A stretch of 64,000 bases of DNA from Desulfovibrio sp. ZJ369 (GTDB lineage: Bacteria; Desulfobacterota; Desulfovibrionia; Desulfovibrionales; Desulfovibrionaceae), in contig NZ_JAAKEI010000001.1 in NCBI RefSeq assembly GCF_011039085.1, forward strand, positions 1 to 64,000. Reading direction: 5' to 3'. This document shows positions 1 to 11,089 of this stretch, in pieces. Position 1 is the first letter of the stretch. Every line of letters starts with the position of its first letter. The notes under the pieces were generated by a model that did no database searches, was not told the DNA's origin, and was given only the letters and a program-made list of their open reading frames with translations. The position numbers were made by a program, and so were the translations under genes.

Positions 1-145
1 ATTGTCGCCAGCGTCACTGGTTTGCCAGATTCCGCCGAAAGTCGGTCGTTGTTTCACGAAGTCTGCACATGGTTGACTTGACGATGGCTCTTTTTGCCAG
101 GTTTCATGTGAATGGAACTCTGGATGATATTAAAACGTTATTTAG
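1..145. other. Left-edge non-coding stretch
   Basis: I see no convincing coding signal, repeat copy or RNA gene here. It is somewhat more AT-rich than the rest of the window and lies just beyond the broken 3' end of an aldo/keto reductase fragment, so it may hold a deletion or insertion junction. Confidence 0.4.
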
Positions 146-776
<631 letters not shown>

Positions 777-849
777 GGGGGTCTCCTTTGGGCGCAAAAA
801 TTGTTTTTCCGCGCCGTTTTTTATGTTTTTCCGCTGCAAAAAGCGCGGG

Positions 850-1530
850 CTACAGGCTCTCTCCCAGGGCCTTCGCCGCCCGGGGATAGGCCGTGCCTTC
901 GATGTCCTTGCGGGCGAAGACGTTCCTGGCGAGCACCACGCCCTGATCCTCCCACGGGAGGTAGCGCAGCAGTACCTTGTAATGGGCCATGATCGCGTCC
1001 ATGTTCCAGTCCGTATCGCTCCCGCAGGTGACGAGCATGGCGGATTTCACGGGGCGCCTGCGCAGGGCCTCGCGCTGCGGCATCAGGCGGTCCAGAACGG
1101 TTTTCAGTTGGGCCGTCATGCCGAAGTAATAGAGCGGCGTGACCAGCACGATCATATCCGCCGACAGGATTTCCGGCAGAATCTTTTGCATGGCGTCTTT
1201 CTGGACACATTCCCCGTTGTGCTTGTCGCAATAATAGCAGGCGCGGCAGGGGCCGACCTGCTCAAAGGCCGTATCGAAACGGACGATGGTATGTCCCCTG
1301 GACGTCGCCCCGGCGATGAATTCGTCGGCCAGCAGCGCCGACGTTCCCTGACGGTGGGGGCTGCCGGTGAGAACGATGATTTTCATGGGTATTCCTCCAG
1401 TGTCGCCCGCCAGAACGTCGGCGGGGGAAATCAGGCGGGGCAGAAGGTTCAGGGCCAGCGCGCCCCCGGCCATTTTCAGCAGGCAGCGGCGCGTCATCAT
1501 GCTGGCTTTCGTATTTCTCGCACTGTCCAT
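850..1530 (-). CDS. Flavodoxin-like NAD(P)H-dependent FMN reductase
   Basis: A 226-residue protein with the flavodoxin-fold FMN loop KIIVLTGSPHRQGTS near residue 50, a cysteine-rich segment CRACYYCDKHNGEC near 100, and TPLYYFGM for the second flavin loop. This is the NADPH-dependent FMN reductase/iron-sulfur flavoprotein-like group. Two starts are plausible. The one at 1530 has GAGGAA upstream and adds a twin-arginine-like leader (TRRCLLKMAGG), predicting Tat export. The one at 1386 has a better GGAGGAAT and gives a cytoplasmic protein beginning MKIIVL. I list the longer form because the RR motif with its hydrophobic stretch is unlikely to be accidental. Gene neighbours (cupin, ABM and CMD-like proteins) suggest a small-molecule redox or detoxification role. 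Confidence 0.75.
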   Translation of the reverse strand: MDSARNTKASMMTRRCLLKMAGGALALNLLPRLISPADVLAGDTGGIPMKIIVLTGSPHRQGTSALLADEFIAGATSRGHTIVRFDTAFEQVGPCRACYYCDKHNGECVQKDAMQKILPEILSADMIVLVTPLYYFGMTAQLKTVLDRLMPQREALRRRPVKSAMLVTCGSDTDWNMDAIMAHYKVLLRYLPWEDQGVVLARNVFARKDIEGTAYPRAAKALGESL

Positions 1531-1578
1531 GCGCGGTTCCTCATCTGGTGATCCATGCTCGTTTTCATAAACGGCATT

Positions 1579-1986
1579 TCAGGGAAGTTGGCTGTAGTCC
1601 GCCTCGCTGACGGTTTCGAGCCATTCGTTCCGGGCGTTTTCTCCCGGAACCTCCACGGCCAGATGGACGAACCAGCTGTCCCTGGCCGCGCCGTGCCAAT
1701 GCTTGACCCCGGCGGGAATGTTCACCACGTCGCCGGGGCGCAGTTCCCGGGCGGGCCTGCCCCATTCCTGATACCAGCCGCGCCCGGCGGTGCAGAGCAG
1801 AATCTGCCCGCCGCCCCTGGCGGCATGGTGGATGTGCCAGTTGTTGCGGCAGCCGGGCTCGAAGGTCACGTTGCCGATGACCACGCCTTCCGTGGACAGC
1901 ATGTTCAGATAGCTGTTGCCCACGAAGTATTGGGCATAGGCCGTATTCGCCCCGCCCCGCGGGAAGAGTTCCTTGATTTCGTTCAT
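1579..1986 (-). CDS. Cupin-domain protein
   Basis: A 135-residue single-domain cupin. Motif 1 is visible as GCRNNWHIHH with the metal-binding histidines, and motif 2 as PGDVVNIPAGVKHWHGA. Proteins of this type (starting MNEIKELFPRG) commonly sit beside carboxymuconolactone decarboxylase-like genes. They are small metal-binding enzymes of uncertain substrate. The start is set at 1986 because an AAGGAGG Shine-Dalgarno lies directly upstream. The open frame continues upstream into the SGNH hydrolase gene without a stop, but I regard that as accidental read-through, not a fusion. Confidence 0.78.
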   Translation of the reverse strand: MNEIKELFPRGGANTAYAQYFVGNSYLNMLSTEGVVIGNVTFEPGCRNNWHIHHAARGGGQILLCTAGRGWYQEWGRPARELRPGDVVNIPAGVKHWHGAARDSWFVHLAVEVPGENARNEWLETVSEADYSQLP

Positions 1987-2931
1987 GCTTGCCTCCTTGC
2001 GTGTTGCATCGTTCATGGGGCGGGCATCCCCGAACGCCTTTTTGACTTCCCCGGCCACAGCCTTGCCCAGCGCGGCGTGGTTTTCCGGCGTGAGATGGAT
2101 TTCATCCGGTTCTTCGGCGAAGGGGACCACGCTTGCCGCATCGAAAAAGGCGGCTCCGGCGGCTTCGGCCAGCGGGCGGAGGAGGCCGGGGAGGGCTTCG
2201 CTTTTGGCGAGGGAACCTTCAAAAAAGGTTTTATAGGCGCTTTGTTGAATATCCAGCTTTGGCGGGCAGATTACGAGCGCCCGGGGAGCGGGAAAGCGCG
2301 TGCGCTGCTGCCACTCGCCCCCGGTGACGATGGCGGCGAGCGCCGCCACGCCTGACGCGATGTCCGCGGCGCTGCGATTGCGATCCTTGCGCAGGTCATT
2401 GGTCCCCAACATGATGATGACCATATCAAGCGGCATATGCGAAGAGAGCGCCGCCGGAAGATATGCGGCCCCGTTCATGCCCGCGCCCGGAATGACGCCC
2501 GTGCCGGATCGCGCGGGGCTGTCGAGGGCGGTGGTGCGCCCGCTCAGCCCCTCGACCACCACCTCGTACTCAGGCCCCAGCCGTTCGGCCATCCTGCCGG
2601 GCCAGGTCACATGCAGAGGCAAACGCCCCACCACTCCCTGCGCGTCCTCGAAATAGAGCATTTTGCTTTTGAAATTATTCAATTTCAAAAGCGGCGCTGC
2701 CATCATTTCGCCTGAAAAACGCGGTTTTCAGGCTCATTCGGCGCGGGCGTCCGCTCCCGCGGCCGCCAGAGCGGTTGCCGTTTCCAACAGCAAACCGCTC
2801 TAGCCGAACGTGTTGGAATCGCCGAATACCAGAATGCGCTTCTTCGCGTCGGCGGCGACGGCGACGGCGGCGGCGCATCCTGCAAAGAGGACAAGCCACA
2901 TTGCGGCCATCAGTTTTGCCCGTGTTATCAT
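1987..2931 (-). pseudogene. SGNH/GDSL hydrolase (arylesterase-like), interrupted by a miniature element
   Basis: The 5' piece (2931 to about 2801) encodes a signal peptide or lipoprotein-like leader (MAAMWLVLFAGC) followed by ILVFGDSNTFG, the block I Ser motif of SGNH hydrolases. The frame then hits TAG inside a 145-bp TA-flanked element (2656-2800). On the other side it resumes as YFEDAQGVVGR, VEGLSGRTT and IIMLGTNDLR (block III), ending with the D-x-x-H block as DEIHLTPENH. Deleting the element and one TA rejoins GDSNTFG to YFED in frame, so the ancestral gene coded a secreted esterase or arylesterase of about 220 residues. As it stands the nucleophile serine is cut from the rest, so I call it inactivated. 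Confidence 0.85.
2656..2800. mobile_element. GAGC-type TA-flanked miniature element, full length, copy 1
   Basis: 145 bp, bounded by TA at 2654-2655 and 2801-2802. The left end is a hairpin with arms GCTTTTGAAATT and AATTTCAAAAGC. The centre holds a stem GCCTGAAAA with TTTTCAGGC and the family marker CTGCCATCATTTCG. The right end is a second hairpin built on GAGCGGTTTGC. It interrupts the SGNH hydrolase gene, and the single TA left after removal restores the frame, which identifies TA as the duplicated target. No coding capacity. Confidence 0.88.
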
Positions 2932-3054
2932 CTCTCCCCGTCATATCGTTGAAAGTTGCCTGAATCTGCATCCCCGCCTTGCTTCAGGAGATGGATATTT
3001 TCAATCAAAAAATGCTCCAGGGACGATGCTCACTTCATCCGATATGGTTTGAGC

Positions 3055-3813
3055 TCAGGAATCCTGCAGGACGGCGTTGACGCAGCCGAGGGCGTTCAGG
3101 GTGCGGGGGAAGCCGATGTAGGGCAGCATCTGGGCCAGCGCATCAATGAGGTTCTGTTTGCTGTTGCCCATATTCACATTGCCCTGCACATGGGCCTTGA
3201 CCTGCGCCTCGCAGCCGCCCAATGCGCTGATGATGGAAAAGGTCAGCAGTTCGCGGGTTTTCAGATCAAGCGCCTTGCGCGTGTAGATGTCCCCGAAGCA
3301 GAAGGCGGAAAGGTAATTCACCTTGATGTCCTTCTGTCCTGCGGGAGCCGTTGCGTGCATCTTGTCGATAACGTCTCCGAAGATGGCTTTCTGAGTGGCC
3401 AGCCCGTCCTGAAAGCGGCTCGCTTCCGTCACCGTGGCCTGGCTCTCCACCGGAAGGGTGATGCCTTTTTCGCTAAAAACGTCATTGACCAGACGCACCG
3501 CGCTTTCCGTTTTGGGAAAACCGACGTAGGGCGCGCACTGATAGAGCGCCTCCTTGATTTCCGCCGGGCTGACGCCGACGCGAAGCGCGGCCTCCGTGTG
3601 CGCCCTGATGTCGGCAAGGGTCTGGCTGGCGGTCAGCGTCACCAGAGTGATGAGCATCCGCTGCCGGTCGTCGAGCGTGCCGCGTTCCGCGATTTCGCCA
3701 TAGACGAAACGGTCGCGCATGGCGGCGAGATCGGGATCGCTCTTCGTCAGAGCGGACGGCGTGTTACCCAAAAATTTTTGCCTGTTTTTTTCCGCCGTCA
3801 GCGATCTGTCCAT
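3055..3813 (-). CDS. Two-domain carboxymuconolactone decarboxylase-like protein
   Basis: A 252-residue protein with two tandem CMD/AhpD-fold repeats. The first spans about residues 25-115 (ending AEIKEALYQCAPYVGFPKT), the second about 135-245 (ending IDALAQMLPYIGFPRTLNA). The strict CxxC of AhpD is absent, so peroxidase-type activity is not indicated. Exported relatives are common beside cupins and flavodoxin-like reductases. Upstream, in frame, lies a convincing signal-peptide sequence (FFLAALTALSFLGNAPSAWA), but it can be joined to its own ATG at 3941 only if one T is added to a 7-T run. As sequenced, translation can start only at 3813, where a fair AAGGGAG precedes the ATG, and would give a cytoplasmic product. 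Confidence 0.75.
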   Translation of the reverse strand: MDRSLTAEKNRQKFLGNTPSALTKSDPDLAAMRDRFVYGEIAERGTLDDRQRMLITLVTLTASQTLADIRAHTEAALRVGVSPAEIKEALYQCAPYVGFPKTESAVRLVNDVFSEKGITLPVESQATVTEASRFQDGLATQKAIFGDVIDKMHATAPAGQKDIKVNYLSAFCFGDIYTRKALDLKTRELLTFSIISALGGCEAQVKAHVQGNVNMGNSKQNLIDALAQMLPYIGFPRTLNALGCVNAVLQDS

Positions 3814-3941
3814 AGCCTGAACTCCCTTTTCGGGCTGGGATTGGGCGGCCCACGCCGAAGGCGCGTTCCCCAGGAAAGAAAGCGCCGTCAGGGCCGCAAG
3901 GAAAAAAACTGAAAACGTAAGATGTGATCACCCTTCGCCAT
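3814..3941 (-). pseudogene. Frameshifted signal-peptide region of the CMD-like gene
   Basis: From the ATG at 3941, preceded by GGGAGGTG, translation gives MAKGDHILRFQFF and then leaves frame at a homopolymer of seven A on the plus strand (3902-3908). With eight, it would continue FLAALTALSFLG, then APSAWA|AQ, into the mature CMD protein. It is therefore either a one-base indel that has cost the protein its export signal, a slippage-prone on/off site, or a sequencing error in the homopolymer. Confidence 0.65.
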
Positions 3942-3974
3942 GAAACACCTCCCGAATCGCGGGGAATTCCTTTA

Positions 3975-4119
3975 GAGCGGTTTGCTGTTGAAAACGGCAA
4001 CCGCTCTGGCGGCCGCGGGAGCGGACGCCCGCGCCGAATGAGCCTGAAAACCACGCTTTTCAGGCGAAATGATGGCAGCGCCGCTTTTGAAATTGAATAA
4101 TTTCAAAAGCAAAATGCTC
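3975..4119. mobile_element. GAGC-type miniature element, full length, copy 2
   Basis: 145 bp, the same length as copy 1 and in the opposite orientation, flanked by TA at 3973-3974 and 4120-4121. Left hairpin arms are GCGGTTTGC with matching GCAACCGC. The central stem is GCCTGAAAA with TTTTCAGGC, and the right hairpin is GCTTTTGAAATT with AATTTCAAAAGC. It sits in the divergent promoter region between the CMD-like gene and the AraC-type regulator, where it could separate operator from promoter. Confidence 0.88.
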
Positions 4120-4311
4120 TATTCCGGTTTGGAAATGGAAAACGGCCACGCCGCATAAATGCAGAATAAGCCGGGCACGTCATGGATGACAGATATGTTT
4201 CTCGCAATTTATTGCCCAAAATTCCCAAAGGGCTTCCCGAAGAAAAAAGTTGTGGCAGGGTTTTCCCAAACAGAGATTGTATTCCAGCAGACAGGCAGGA
4301 GGTCAGACACG

Positions 4312-4542
4312 ATGACGGCTGTTGCTGACGACGAAAGGGAACGAATACGCGAGGAACTGAAAGAAATGTTTGAAGGCTTGACACTCTCGCGGCGTCAGGA
4401 GATCAACAAGGCCGACAGTTGCTTCGGCAAACCGTCAGTGGCGTTGGTTGTACAGGGAAGCAAATGCGCCGTGATCGGAGAGCGGGAATATCGGTACGCG
4501 GAAGGGCAGTATTGCAGGGGTGGATTTGCCGAGCGCGTTCCA
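4312..4542 (+). pseudogene. AraC-family regulator, truncated and frameshifted
   Basis: From an ATG with a good AGGAGG upstream, the frame encodes a short helical N-terminus and then FGKPSVALVVQGSKCAVIGE and YRYAEGQY. This is the ligand-binding cupin-like AraC_N domain, normally followed by G-V-D-L-P-S. The bases for GVDLPSAF are present, but in another frame, implying a small deletion near 4512. About 25 bases later the gene runs into a miniature element, so the DNA-binding HTH domains (about 200 residues) are missing entirely. Divergent orientation to the CMD/cupin/reductase cluster suggests it once controlled that cluster. Confidence 0.75.
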
Positions 4543-4752
4543 GAGCGTTTTGCTCATGAAATGAGCTGAACGCTCTGGCGACAGCGTTAGAGCATTTTTT
4601 CTTTGAAAATGCTCTGCTGACGCGAAAGCGGCAGCCGCCGCAACGCGGCGTACATTCAGGCGAAAACCGCGTTTTTCGCCTGAATGCCACCTTTGACTTT
4701 CATAAAAAGTCAAAGGTAATCTGCTCTAGGTAACTTCATAAGCAAAACGCTC
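4543..4752. mobile_element. GAGC-type element with a second copy nested inside
   Basis: The outer copy begins GAGCGTTTTGCTCATG and ends AAGCAAAACGCTC-TA at 4753-4754. Within it, at TA 4588-4589 and 4727-4728, lies a complete inner copy (4590-4726, 137 bp). The inner copy has its own terminal hairpins (GAGCATTTT with AAAATGCTC; ACCTTTGACTTT with AAAGTCAAAGGT) and a central stem ATTCAGGCGAAAA with TTTTTCGCCTGAAT. The left outer flank is CA instead of TA. The right outer end supplies the G of the dapB TAG stop codon. Confidence 0.8.
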
Positions 4753-5531
4753 TAAAACATGTCCTGCATGCCGTAAAGCCTGCCGGGTTTGCGCGTCGCC
4801 AACCAGGCGGCGGCCCGCAGAGCGCCCTGGGCAAAGGTTTCGCGCGAGTGGGCCTGATGGCTGACCTCAATGCGCTCGCCCGGCCCCATGAAGTAGACGG
4901 TATGCACGCCCACCACGTCCCCGCCGCGCACAGCCTGGATGCCGATCTGCGCCCTGGGGCGTTCGCCGATAATGCCATCCCGGCCGGAGCAGCGCACATC
5001 CCCAAGCTCCCAGCCTCGCGCCCTGGCCAGACATTCGCCCAGGGTCAGAGCCGTGCCGCTGGGCGCATCCTTTTTGCGGTTATGGTGCAGCTCAACCATT
5101 TCAATATCATAGCTCTCGCCCAGGGCGCGCGTCAGCTCCGGCAGAATTTTCAGGAGCACATTGACGCCGATGCTCATGTTGGAAGACCAGAAAAGCGGCG
5201 ATTTGGCAGCTAAGGCGCGCAATTCTCCCATCTGGGCTTCAGTGAAACCGGTCGTGCCGATGACCAAAGCATGACCGGCGCGGGCCGCGCTGCGGGCCGA
5301 CTCCAGGCTCACGGCAGGAGCTGTAAAGTCGATGATCACCGCGCCCGGAGCCTGCGGAAGAATTTCCTCCAGCGTGGCGGCAACAGGACAATCCGCCCCG
5401 GCCAGACCAGCCAGATGATCCTTGTCGTCCACCAGACCGGCCAGCCTGTAAGCCGGATCTGCGGCCGCCAGAGTGCTGATGGTCCTGCCCATGCGTCCGG
5501 CGGCCCCCACCACGATGATGGCTGTGCTCAT
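4752..5531 (-). CDS. dapB: 4-hydroxy-tetrahydrodipicolinate reductase
   Basis: 259 residues, normal for DapB. It reduces 4-hydroxy-tetrahydrodipicolinate with NAD(P)H in the lysine and meso-diaminopimelate pathway, in the cytoplasm. Visible features are the N-terminal dinucleotide loop VVGAAGRMG (about 7-15), GTTGF in the middle, the catalytic ELHHNRKKDAPSGTA (about 147-161) with general acid His and substrate-binding Lys, and the C-terminal YGMQDMF. The gene starts 4 bases after the ligA stop, so the two are translated from one message. Its TAG stop is formed by the TA target and first G of the adjacent miniature element. Confidence 0.95.
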   Translation of the reverse strand: MSTAIIVVGAAGRMGRTISTLAAADPAYRLAGLVDDKDHLAGLAGADCPVAATLEEILPQAPGAVIIDFTAPAVSLESARSAARAGHALVIGTTGFTEAQMGELRALAAKSPLFWSSNMSIGVNVLLKILPELTRALGESYDIEMVELHHNRKKDAPSGTALTLGECLARARGWELGDVRCSGRDGIIGERPRAQIGIQAVRGGDVVGVHTVYFMGPGERIEVSHQAHSRETFAQGALRAAAWLATRKPGRLYGMQDMF

Positions 5532-5535
5532 TGTC

Positions 5536-7710
<2,175 letters not shown>

Positions 7711-7745
7711 TTAGAGAGTGTAGAAAAAACCTTGACCAGAATTTC

Positions 7746-9788
7746 TTATTCGGGCAGGGCCATGAGCCGGGCGCGCAGGCTGCGGATGCGATCGCGCAGC
7801 TCCGCGGCTTGCTCAAACTCCAGATCGCGCGCGGCCTGACGCATTTCCTTTTCCAGTTTGAGCACCAGGGCAGCGGCAGCCTCGGCCGTCAGGGGCATGG
7901 CCTCCTCGCCGTCGGCTTTTGCTTTACCCTTGCCGCGGCCTTTGCCGCGGCCATGACCGGCCTCATTCTCCACATACAGCGTATCCAGCGGAGATTCAAG
8001 GCTTTTCCGCGTGCTGCGGGGCGTGATGCCATGCTCTTGATTAAAGGCCGACTGTTTGGCCCTGCGGCGGGCCGTCTCGTCCATGGCCGCCTTCATGGAA
8101 GCCGTGATCGTGTCCGCATACAGAATCACCTTGCCCTGGACATTGCGCGCCGCCCTGCCAAAGGTCTGGATCAGCGAGCCCGTGGAGCGCAAAAAGCCCT
8201 CCTTGTCCGCGTCCAGGATGCAGACCAGGGAGACTTCAGGAATATCCAGACCTTCCCGCAAGAGGTTGATGCCAACCAGCACGTCAAATTCGCCCAGACG
8301 CAGGGCGCGGATGATCTGCAGGCGTTCCAGCGTGTCAATATCCGAATGCAGGTAGCGGGCCTTGACGCCCATGTTGCAGCAATATTCGGTCAAATCCTCG
8401 GCCATGCGCTTGGTCAGGGTGGTCACGAGCACGCGCTCGCCGCGCGTGATCCGGGCCCGGCATTCGCCCAGAAGATCTTCCATCTGGCCTTTTGTGGGGC
8501 GCACTTCCACTTCCGGATCCACCAGGCCCGTGGGCCGGATGATCTGCTCGGCCACGACGCCCTGGGCCTGATCCAGCTCATAGCGGCCGGGCGTGGCCGA
8601 AACATAGACCACCTGATTGAGCAGGGCCGTAAACTCGTTGAACTGCAAAGGGCGGTTGTCCAGCGCCGAGGGCAGGCGGAAGCCGTACTCCACGAGGGTC
8701 AGCTTGCGCGAGCGATCTCCTTTGTACATGCCGCCTATCTGCGGCACGGTGATGTGCGACTCATCCACAAACAAAATAAAATCACGCGGGAAATAGTTGA
8801 GCAGGCAGGAGGGCGGCTGGCCCGGCTTGCGGCCGTCCAGATGGCGCGTGTAGTTCTCAATACCGTTGCAGTAGCCCAGTTCCTCAATCATCTCCAGGTC
8901 AAGCTGGGTGCGTTGCTCCAGGCGCTGGGCCTCCACAAGCTTGCCGTGCTCTTTAAAGTATGTGAGCCGTTGGGCCAGCTCGCTGCGGATGTCCGAGGCC
9001 GCGCGCTTCAGATTGTCCTGTGCCGAGACAAAGTGACTGGCCGGATACAGCACGGTTTTGCTCATCTCGGCCAGCACTTCGCCGGTGAGCGGGTCCACGT
9101 CGCGGATGGCGTCAATGTCGTCCCCGAAAAAGTCCACGCGCAGGGCGCGCTCATGGCGGTAGGCCGGAATGATTTCCAGAGCGTCGCCGCGTACCCGGAA
9201 CGTGCCGCGATGAAAGTCATAGTCATTGCGCTCATAGTGCACCTCCACCAGGCGGCTGATCAGCTCGTCCATGGGCAGGCGCTGCCCCACCTCCACGGGA
9301 ATGACCATTTTGGCGTAGAATTCCGGCGAGCCGAGACCGTAAATGCAGGATACCGAAGCCACAATGATCACGTCGCGCCGCGTCAACAGGGCGTGCGTGG
9401 CCGCATGGCGCAATTTGTCAATATTGTCGTTGATGGCGGAATCTTTTTCAATATATGTGTCCGAGGCAGGCACATAGGCCTCAGGCTGGTAGTAATCATA
9501 ATAGCTCACGAAGTACTCAACGGCATTGCGCGGGAACAACTCGCGAAATTCGTTGTAGAGCTGCGCTGCCAGGGTTTTATTGGGCGCGAGCACCAGGGCC
9601 GGACGATTGCAGCGGGCGATCACGTTGGCCATGCTGAAGGTTTTTCCCGATCCGGTCACGCCGAGCAGCACCTGGGCGGGCACCCCCGCCCGGAGGTTCT
9701 CGGTCAGGGCGGCAATGGCGGCGGGCTGATCGCCCGTGGGCGTATAGCCGGTCTGGAGAAGAAAAGGAGAGCTTTCGAGGTCTTCCAT
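7746..9788 (-). CDS. uvrB: Excinuclease ABC subunit B
   Basis: About 680 residues. UvrB is the DNA-damage verification helicase of nucleotide excision repair, loaded by UvrA and recruiting UvrC. Walker A is GVTGSGKT near residue 43-50, the beta-hairpin region [12 protein letters not shown] follows, and the helicase motifs [26 protein letters not shown] and QTFGRAARN are all present. The C-terminal UVR coiled-coil ([20 protein letters not shown]) contacts UvrC. I place the start at the ATG at 9788. A longer frame opens at a TTG at 9827, but neither has a strong Shine-Dalgarno, and family members start near [10 protein letters not shown] basic [11 protein letters not shown] linker precedes the UVR motif. 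Confidence 0.95.
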   Translation of the reverse strand: MEDLESSPFLLQTGYTPTGDQPAAIAALTENLRAGVPAQVLLGVTGSGKTFSMANVIARCNRPALVLAPNKTLAAQLYNEFRELFPRNAVEYFVSYYDYYQPEAYVPASDTYIEKDSAINDNIDKLRHAATHALLTRRDVIIVASVSCIYGLGSPEFYAKMVIPVEVGQRLPMDELISRLVEVHYERNDYDFHRGTFRVRGDALEIIPAYRHERALRVDFFGDDIDAIRDVDPLTGEVLAEMSKTVLYPASHFVSAQDNLKRAASDIRSELAQRLTYFKEHGKLVEAQRLEQRTQLDLEMIEELGYCNGIENYTRHLDGRKPGQPPSCLLNYFPRDFILFVDESHITVPQIGGMYKGDRSRKLTLVEYGFRLPSALDNRPLQFNEFTALLNQVVYVSATPGRYELDQAQGVVAEQIIRPTGLVDPEVEVRPTKGQMEDLLGECRARITRGERVLVTTLTKRMAEDLTEYCCNMGVKARYLHSDIDTLERLQIIRALRLGEFDVLVGINLLREGLDIPEVSLVCILDADKEGFLRSTGSLIQTFGRAARNVQGKVILYADTITASMKAAMDETARRRAKQSAFNQEHGITPRSTRKSLESPLDTLYVENEAGHGRGKGRGKGKAKADGEEAMPLTAEAAAALVLKLEKEMRQAARDLEFEQAAELRDRIRSLRARLMALPE

Positions 9789-9848
9789 AGGTTCTGCTTT
9801 TCGGTTATAAAGCGGTAAATCCGTCAACTGTCGTCAACAGGAAAAAAC

Positions 9849-10343
9849 ATGGAAAAAAACTTTCTTGCCGCGCCGCCGGATGCCCCTCTGCAAAGAATTT
9901 ACATCATGGTCGCTACCCTGCGGGCCTTTAAAGGCCGCCGCCATGTGGACGTGCATATCTTCCGCCACGGGGCAACGGAAGAGGAGCTGGCCGCGCTTGA
10001 AAGCCTGGCTCCGGTAGGCGCGCCCGACCCCTCCGTGCCGCCGGAGGCCTTGCAGGGCGCGACGCGGGAAGCCGCGCTGCGCTGCGTGCTGGAAGCCTTT
10101 ACCGCTGAAGAAAGCCGGGCCTTGCTGGACTATCTTGAGCAACGCTACGCCGGGCACATTGAAAAGATCACGGTCTGCCCCCTGGATCTGCCCGTGCCTC
10201 TGGGCGTGGCGCCCCTGGGAGACATACCCGAAGGCAAGAGCACGGGATTCATCCGCTTTGACGCGGCGCCCGGTTATCCGCTTGCTTTCACGGCACGGGG
10301 CTTTTACGATCTGGCCGTCCACGAGCCCTTGCTCACGGAGTAG
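9849..10343 (+). CDS. Conserved protein of unknown function, 164 residues
   Basis: A well-formed frame with AGGAAAAAAC before its ATG, divergent from uvrB (60 bases between starts) and convergent with aat. There is no signal peptide, membrane segment or cysteine motif. The N-terminal half contains MVATLRAFKGRRHVDVHIF, the middle is acidic and helical (EAFTAEESRALLDYLEQRY), and the C-terminal half is rich in Pro and Gly (CPLDLPVPLGVAPLGDIPEG). I do not recognise the family. Codon use matches the neighbours and the product is soluble and mildly acidic. Its last 40 bases overlap the 3' end of aat on the opposite strand. Confidence 0.7.
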   Translation: MEKNFLAAPPDAPLQRIYIMVATLRAFKGRRHVDVHIFRHGATEEELAALESLAPVGAPDPSVPPEALQGATREAALRCVLEAFTAEESRALLDYLEQRYAGHIEKITVCPLDLPVPLGVAPLGDIPEGKSTGFIRFDAAPGYPLAFTARGFYDLAVHEPLLTE

Positions 10344-11089
10344 ACGTAAGCCGTTTCCCAGGGCCTCCACGGAAAAGCCGCAGCGTCCGACCCGTGCGGA
10401 TCCCTGCCCGCAAACGCGCGCGCAGGCTCCAGAGCGTGCGCGAGCTGCGCGAGAAAGACCGCGCGCGGCAACAACAGACCGCCCATGCGCATGATGTGCG
10501 GCGTTTCCTGCTGGCAATCCAGCAACAGAGCGCCGCGCAGACGCAAAAGGGCCACCAGACCGGCCAGGGCCGCGCGCGAGGCCTCGGCCCGCACATGAAA
10601 CATGGACTCGCCGAAAAAGGCCCGCCCCAGCGCCACGCCGTACAGGCCGCCTGCCAGACGCCCGTCTTGCCAGGCCTCCACGGAATGGGCAAAGCCCAGC
10701 ACATGCAGTTTTTCGTAAGCCGCGATCATTTCCGGGCTGAGCCATGTGCCGGGCCCTGTGCTGCGGGGTGCGGCACAAGCCCGTATCACCTCATTGAAAG
10801 CCGCGTCCAGCGTGAGCTCAAAGGGATGCCGGCGCAGGGCGCGGGCGCTGCGCCGCGGCAGCCTGAAACCGTCCAGCGGCAACACGCAACGCGGGTCCGG
10901 CGACCACCAGAGGATGGGCAGGCCCTGCTCATACCAGGGGAAAATGCCCCGGCTGTAGGCAGCCAAAAGGCGCTCTGGCCGCAAATCCCCGCCCATGCAG
11001 AGCAGCCCGTCGGCACGCGCCGCCTGTGGCGGCGGAAATTGCGCGGCCAGGCTTGTGAATGTCCGGAGCATCCCGGCTCTGCCGTTCAC
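10304..11089 (-). CDS. aat: Leucyl/phenylalanyl-tRNA--protein transferase
   Basis: 261 residues. Transfers Leu or Phe from aminoacyl-tRNA to N-terminal Arg or Lys, creating N-degrons for ClpS-ClpAP. The hallmarks YSRGIFPWYEQGLPILWWSPDPR (written here as consecutive motifs YSRGIFPW and WWSPDPR), HSVEAW, GGLYGVALG and FFGESMFH, and DCQQETPH are present. The start is a GTG overlapping the clpA stop by 4 bases, so it is translationally coupled. Grouping with clpA and clpS puts tagging enzyme, adaptor and unfoldase of the same degradation route in one operon. An alternative ATG at 11071 would shorten it by six residues. Confidence 0.93.
   Translation of the reverse strand: MNGRAGMLRTFTSLAAQFPPPQAARADGLLCMGGDLRPERLLAAYSRGIFPWYEQGLPILWWSPDPRCVLPLDGFRLPRRSARALRRHPFELTLDAAFNEVIRACAAPRSTGPGTWLSPEMIAAYEKLHVLGFAHSVEAWQDGRLAGGLYGVALGRAFFGESMFHVRAEASRAALAGLVALLRLRGALLLDCQQETPHIMRMGGLLLPRAVFLAQLAHALEPARAFAGRDPHGSDAAAFPWRPWETAYVYSVSKGSWTARS

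Noticed and set aside
1579-2706. A single bifunctional SGNH hydrolase-cupin fusion protein
   Set aside because: The cupin has its own AAGGAGG and typical start, and the hydrolase part lacks its nucleophile because of the element. The shared frame looks accidental.
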